From: Saltatorellus ferox
Lineage (GTDB): Bacteria; Planctomycetota; UBA1135; GCA-002686595
Assembly (NCBI GenBank): GCA_007751475.1
Contig: CP036434.1
Coordinates: 4,655,524-4,719,523, forward strand
DNA length: 64,000 nucleotides
Direction of reading: 5' to 3'
Positions within the stretch are counted from its first letter, which is position 1, and the number at the start of each line of letters is the position of its first letter. This document shows positions 62,872-64,000 of the stretch, one piece after another. The translations under genes and the position numbers were made by a program. The notes below the pieces were generated by a model that saw only the letters and a program-made list of their open reading frames with translations, searched no databases and was not told the origin of the DNA.

Positions 62872-63891
62872 ATGGATAGCCTCTCCGCCATGGAGTTCGG
62901 CCGGCTTCCCAGCGTCGATGACGTCGACTTCCGCATGCCGGAGGACCCCGCGTGGAACGAGCGTCTCCTCGCGAATCTTCGCGCGGGTCGTCATCCGTCC
63001 GTTGCTCCCGGCCCCGATCTCAGACTCGATCTCAGACTCGATCTCAGACTCGATCTCAGGCTCGATCTCAGGCTGGGCATGGCGAGCTGGTCGGACCCTG
63101 GCCTCGTCGATCGGCTCGGGGGATCACGGGACTCCGCGCTCTCCTTTCACGGACGCGCCGTTCCCTCGAACGAGCTGAACACCACGTTCTACGGGTACAC
63201 GAAAGAGCGCTTCGAGAGCTGGCGAGCCTCGGTGCCCGATGGCTTTCGGTTCTGCCCCAAGCTGCCCCGGACCATCACGCACGACCTCATGCTCGAGGAA
63301 GCTGATCACGAGATGGAGCGCTTCGTGCTCGCCACCGAGGCGCTCGGACCCTCGCGCGGACTGACCTGGTTTGCGCTGCCGCCGTATGTTCCGGCCACGC
63401 AGCAGCCGCGGCTGCTCTCGTTCCTCCGCACCTGGAGCCCCCGACTGCCACTCGCCGTCGAGGTCAGGCATGAGTCGTGGTTCGAACGGCACGTGTTCGA
63501 GGCTCTCGTGGTCCAGCTTCGCGATCTCGGCGTCACGCTGATCGTGACGGATACGGCCGGTCGCAGGGACGCGCTTCACATGCACCTTACGGGAGCCTCC
63601 ACGATGATCCGCTTCGTCGCCAACGCGCTCCACGCGAGCGACTACGAGCGTCTCGATGCCTGGGCCGAACGGCTGCAGCTCTGGGCGGAACTGGGCCTCC
63701 AGCAAGCGTACTTCTTCTTTCATCAGAAGAAGGAAGCCGAGACCGTCGACCTCGCTGACCACCTCGAGCGGGCCCTCGTGGCGGCGGCTTACCCCCGGTT
63801 GCCGGCGCCGCTGGCGCTCTGGCGGGCCGCGACGGGCTATCGTCCGCCCGCGAGGCAGCGCGGCCTTTTCGAAGCGGATGGCTTCGCTTAG
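62872..63891 (+). CDS. DUF72 (YecE-like) protein with in-frame 12-bp repeat
   Basis: 339 residues from ATG 62872; ATG 62890 is an alternative. The DUF72 TIM-barrel has NELNTTFYGYTKERFESWRASVPDGFRFCPKLPRTITHD, WFALPPYVPATQQPRLLSFL, LPLAVEVRHESWF and the second-half segment HMHLTGAST...AYFFFHQKKEAETVDLADHLER. These correspond to the conserved E/R-H-x-S-W and F-F-H-Q sites. The first barrel strand is normally a short GTSGW-like segment. Here it is LGMASW preceded by five perfect DLRL repeats (residues 49-68), an insertion encoded by a 12-bp tandem repeat. The biochemical role of the family is not established. Confidence 0.88.
   Translation: MDSLSAMEFGRLPSVDDVDFRMPEDPAWNERLLANLRAGRHPSVAPGPDLRLDLRLDLRLDLRLDLRLGMASWSDPGLVDRLGGSRDSALSFHGRAVPSNELNTTFYGYTKERFESWRASVPDGFRFCPKLPRTITHDLMLEEADHEMERFVLATEALGPSRGLTWFALPPYVPATQQPRLLSFLRTWSPRLPLAVEVRHESWFERHVFEALVVQLRDLGVTLIVTDTAGRRDALHMHLTGASTMIRFVANALHASDYERLDAWAERLQLWAELGLQQAYFFFHQKKEAETVDLADHLERALVAAAYPRLPAPLALWRAATGYRPPARQRGLFEADGFA
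63016..63075 (+). repeat. Five 12-bp tandem repeats inside the DUF72 gene
   Basis: The unit GATCTCAGACTC repeats five times without gaps (63016, 63028, 63040, 63052, 63064); the last two units carry G for A at position 9. It encodes DLRL five times, so copy-number change keeps the frame. It lies right before the first strand of the barrel. Confidence 0.92.
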
Positions 63892-63943
63892 ACTGCGCGA
63901 GCCTCCCCGGCTCGCCCCTCCGCTCCGCCTCGCCACACAACGC

Positions 63944-64000
63944 ATGCTTGCCCTCGCCCTCGCCCTGTTTCTCGTTCCGTCGGCCTACCCACAGGAGCCG
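63944..64000 (+). CDS. Start of a secreted protein, cut by window edge
   Basis: Only 19 codons are visible. The ATG at 63944 gives MLALALALFLVPSAYPQEP, a hydrophobic signal peptide with a likely cleavage after SAYPQ or close by. It begins 53 bases after the DUF72 stop on the same strand. The product cannot be identified. Confidence 0.5.
   Translation, partial: MLALALALFLVPSAYPQEP

Overview
This window is a GC-rich chromosomal segment with very dense coding on both strands. The most likely source is a planctomycete. The evidence is a DUF1800/DUF1501 gene pair (60922-62589), several large secreted or membrane-anchored proteins built from carboxypeptidase-regulatory-like beta-sandwich repeats, an unusual sigma-factor fusion, and starts that mostly lack a Shine-Dalgarno sequence. 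The phylum is an inference from gene content. No rRNA, tRNA, CRISPR array, transposase or phage gene was recognised.

Layout. 1-2836 (minus) is the translation block rpsB-tsf-pyrH, with pyrH cut by the window edge. 3056-9941 (plus) holds a diguanylate cyclase and two tandem paralogous beta-sandwich proteins. 10181-13495 is a tricorn-type protease; convergent to it are an NPCBM-domain protein and a methyltransferase. A multi-pass membrane protein (15777-17729) precedes a 1-kb non-coding gap filled by a 0.84-kb imperfect palindrome (17757-18599). A SWIM/SNF2 helicase follows. 22263-27823 is a chaperone block: groEL1, groEL2, dnaJ, grpE and an FmdB-type zinc ribbon, with a sigma-54-like promoter upstream and no groES or dnaK. 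27939-30683 encodes an ECF sigma factor fused through one membrane helix to a large extracytoplasmic region. A HAD phosphatase and another beta-sandwich protein lie convergently next to it.

34527-36127 encodes two lipoprotein-like products, the second an alpha/beta hydrolase. 36135-40774 (minus) is a compact electrophile/aldehyde-stress cluster: ene-reductase, BON protein, YihY/BrkB, aldehyde dehydrogenase and DJ-1/PfpI. 40905-43750 is trkA-trkH for potassium uptake. 43777-46987 holds a glutamine amidotransferase, an atypical small kinase and a two-gene ABC exporter. 47252-53901 looks like an exopolysaccharide locus: a three-gene translationally coupled operon (TackOD1-like/degenerate GGDEF protein, HlyD-like fusion protein, processive GT2) facing a secreted barrel-like protein. 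54147-64000 holds a PLP decarboxylase, a 157-bp fold-back element flanked by direct repeats, a secreted protein, a hybrid histidine kinase, the DUF1501/DUF1800 pair, a DUF72 protein with an in-frame 12-bp repeat, and the first codons of a secreted protein.

The items most worth following up are the membrane-tethered sigma factor with its His-rich loop, the giant palindrome with conserved internal hairpins and permuted 17-bp units, the MITE-like element, and the exopolysaccharide locus. All functions are read from sequence motifs by eye; no database search was run.
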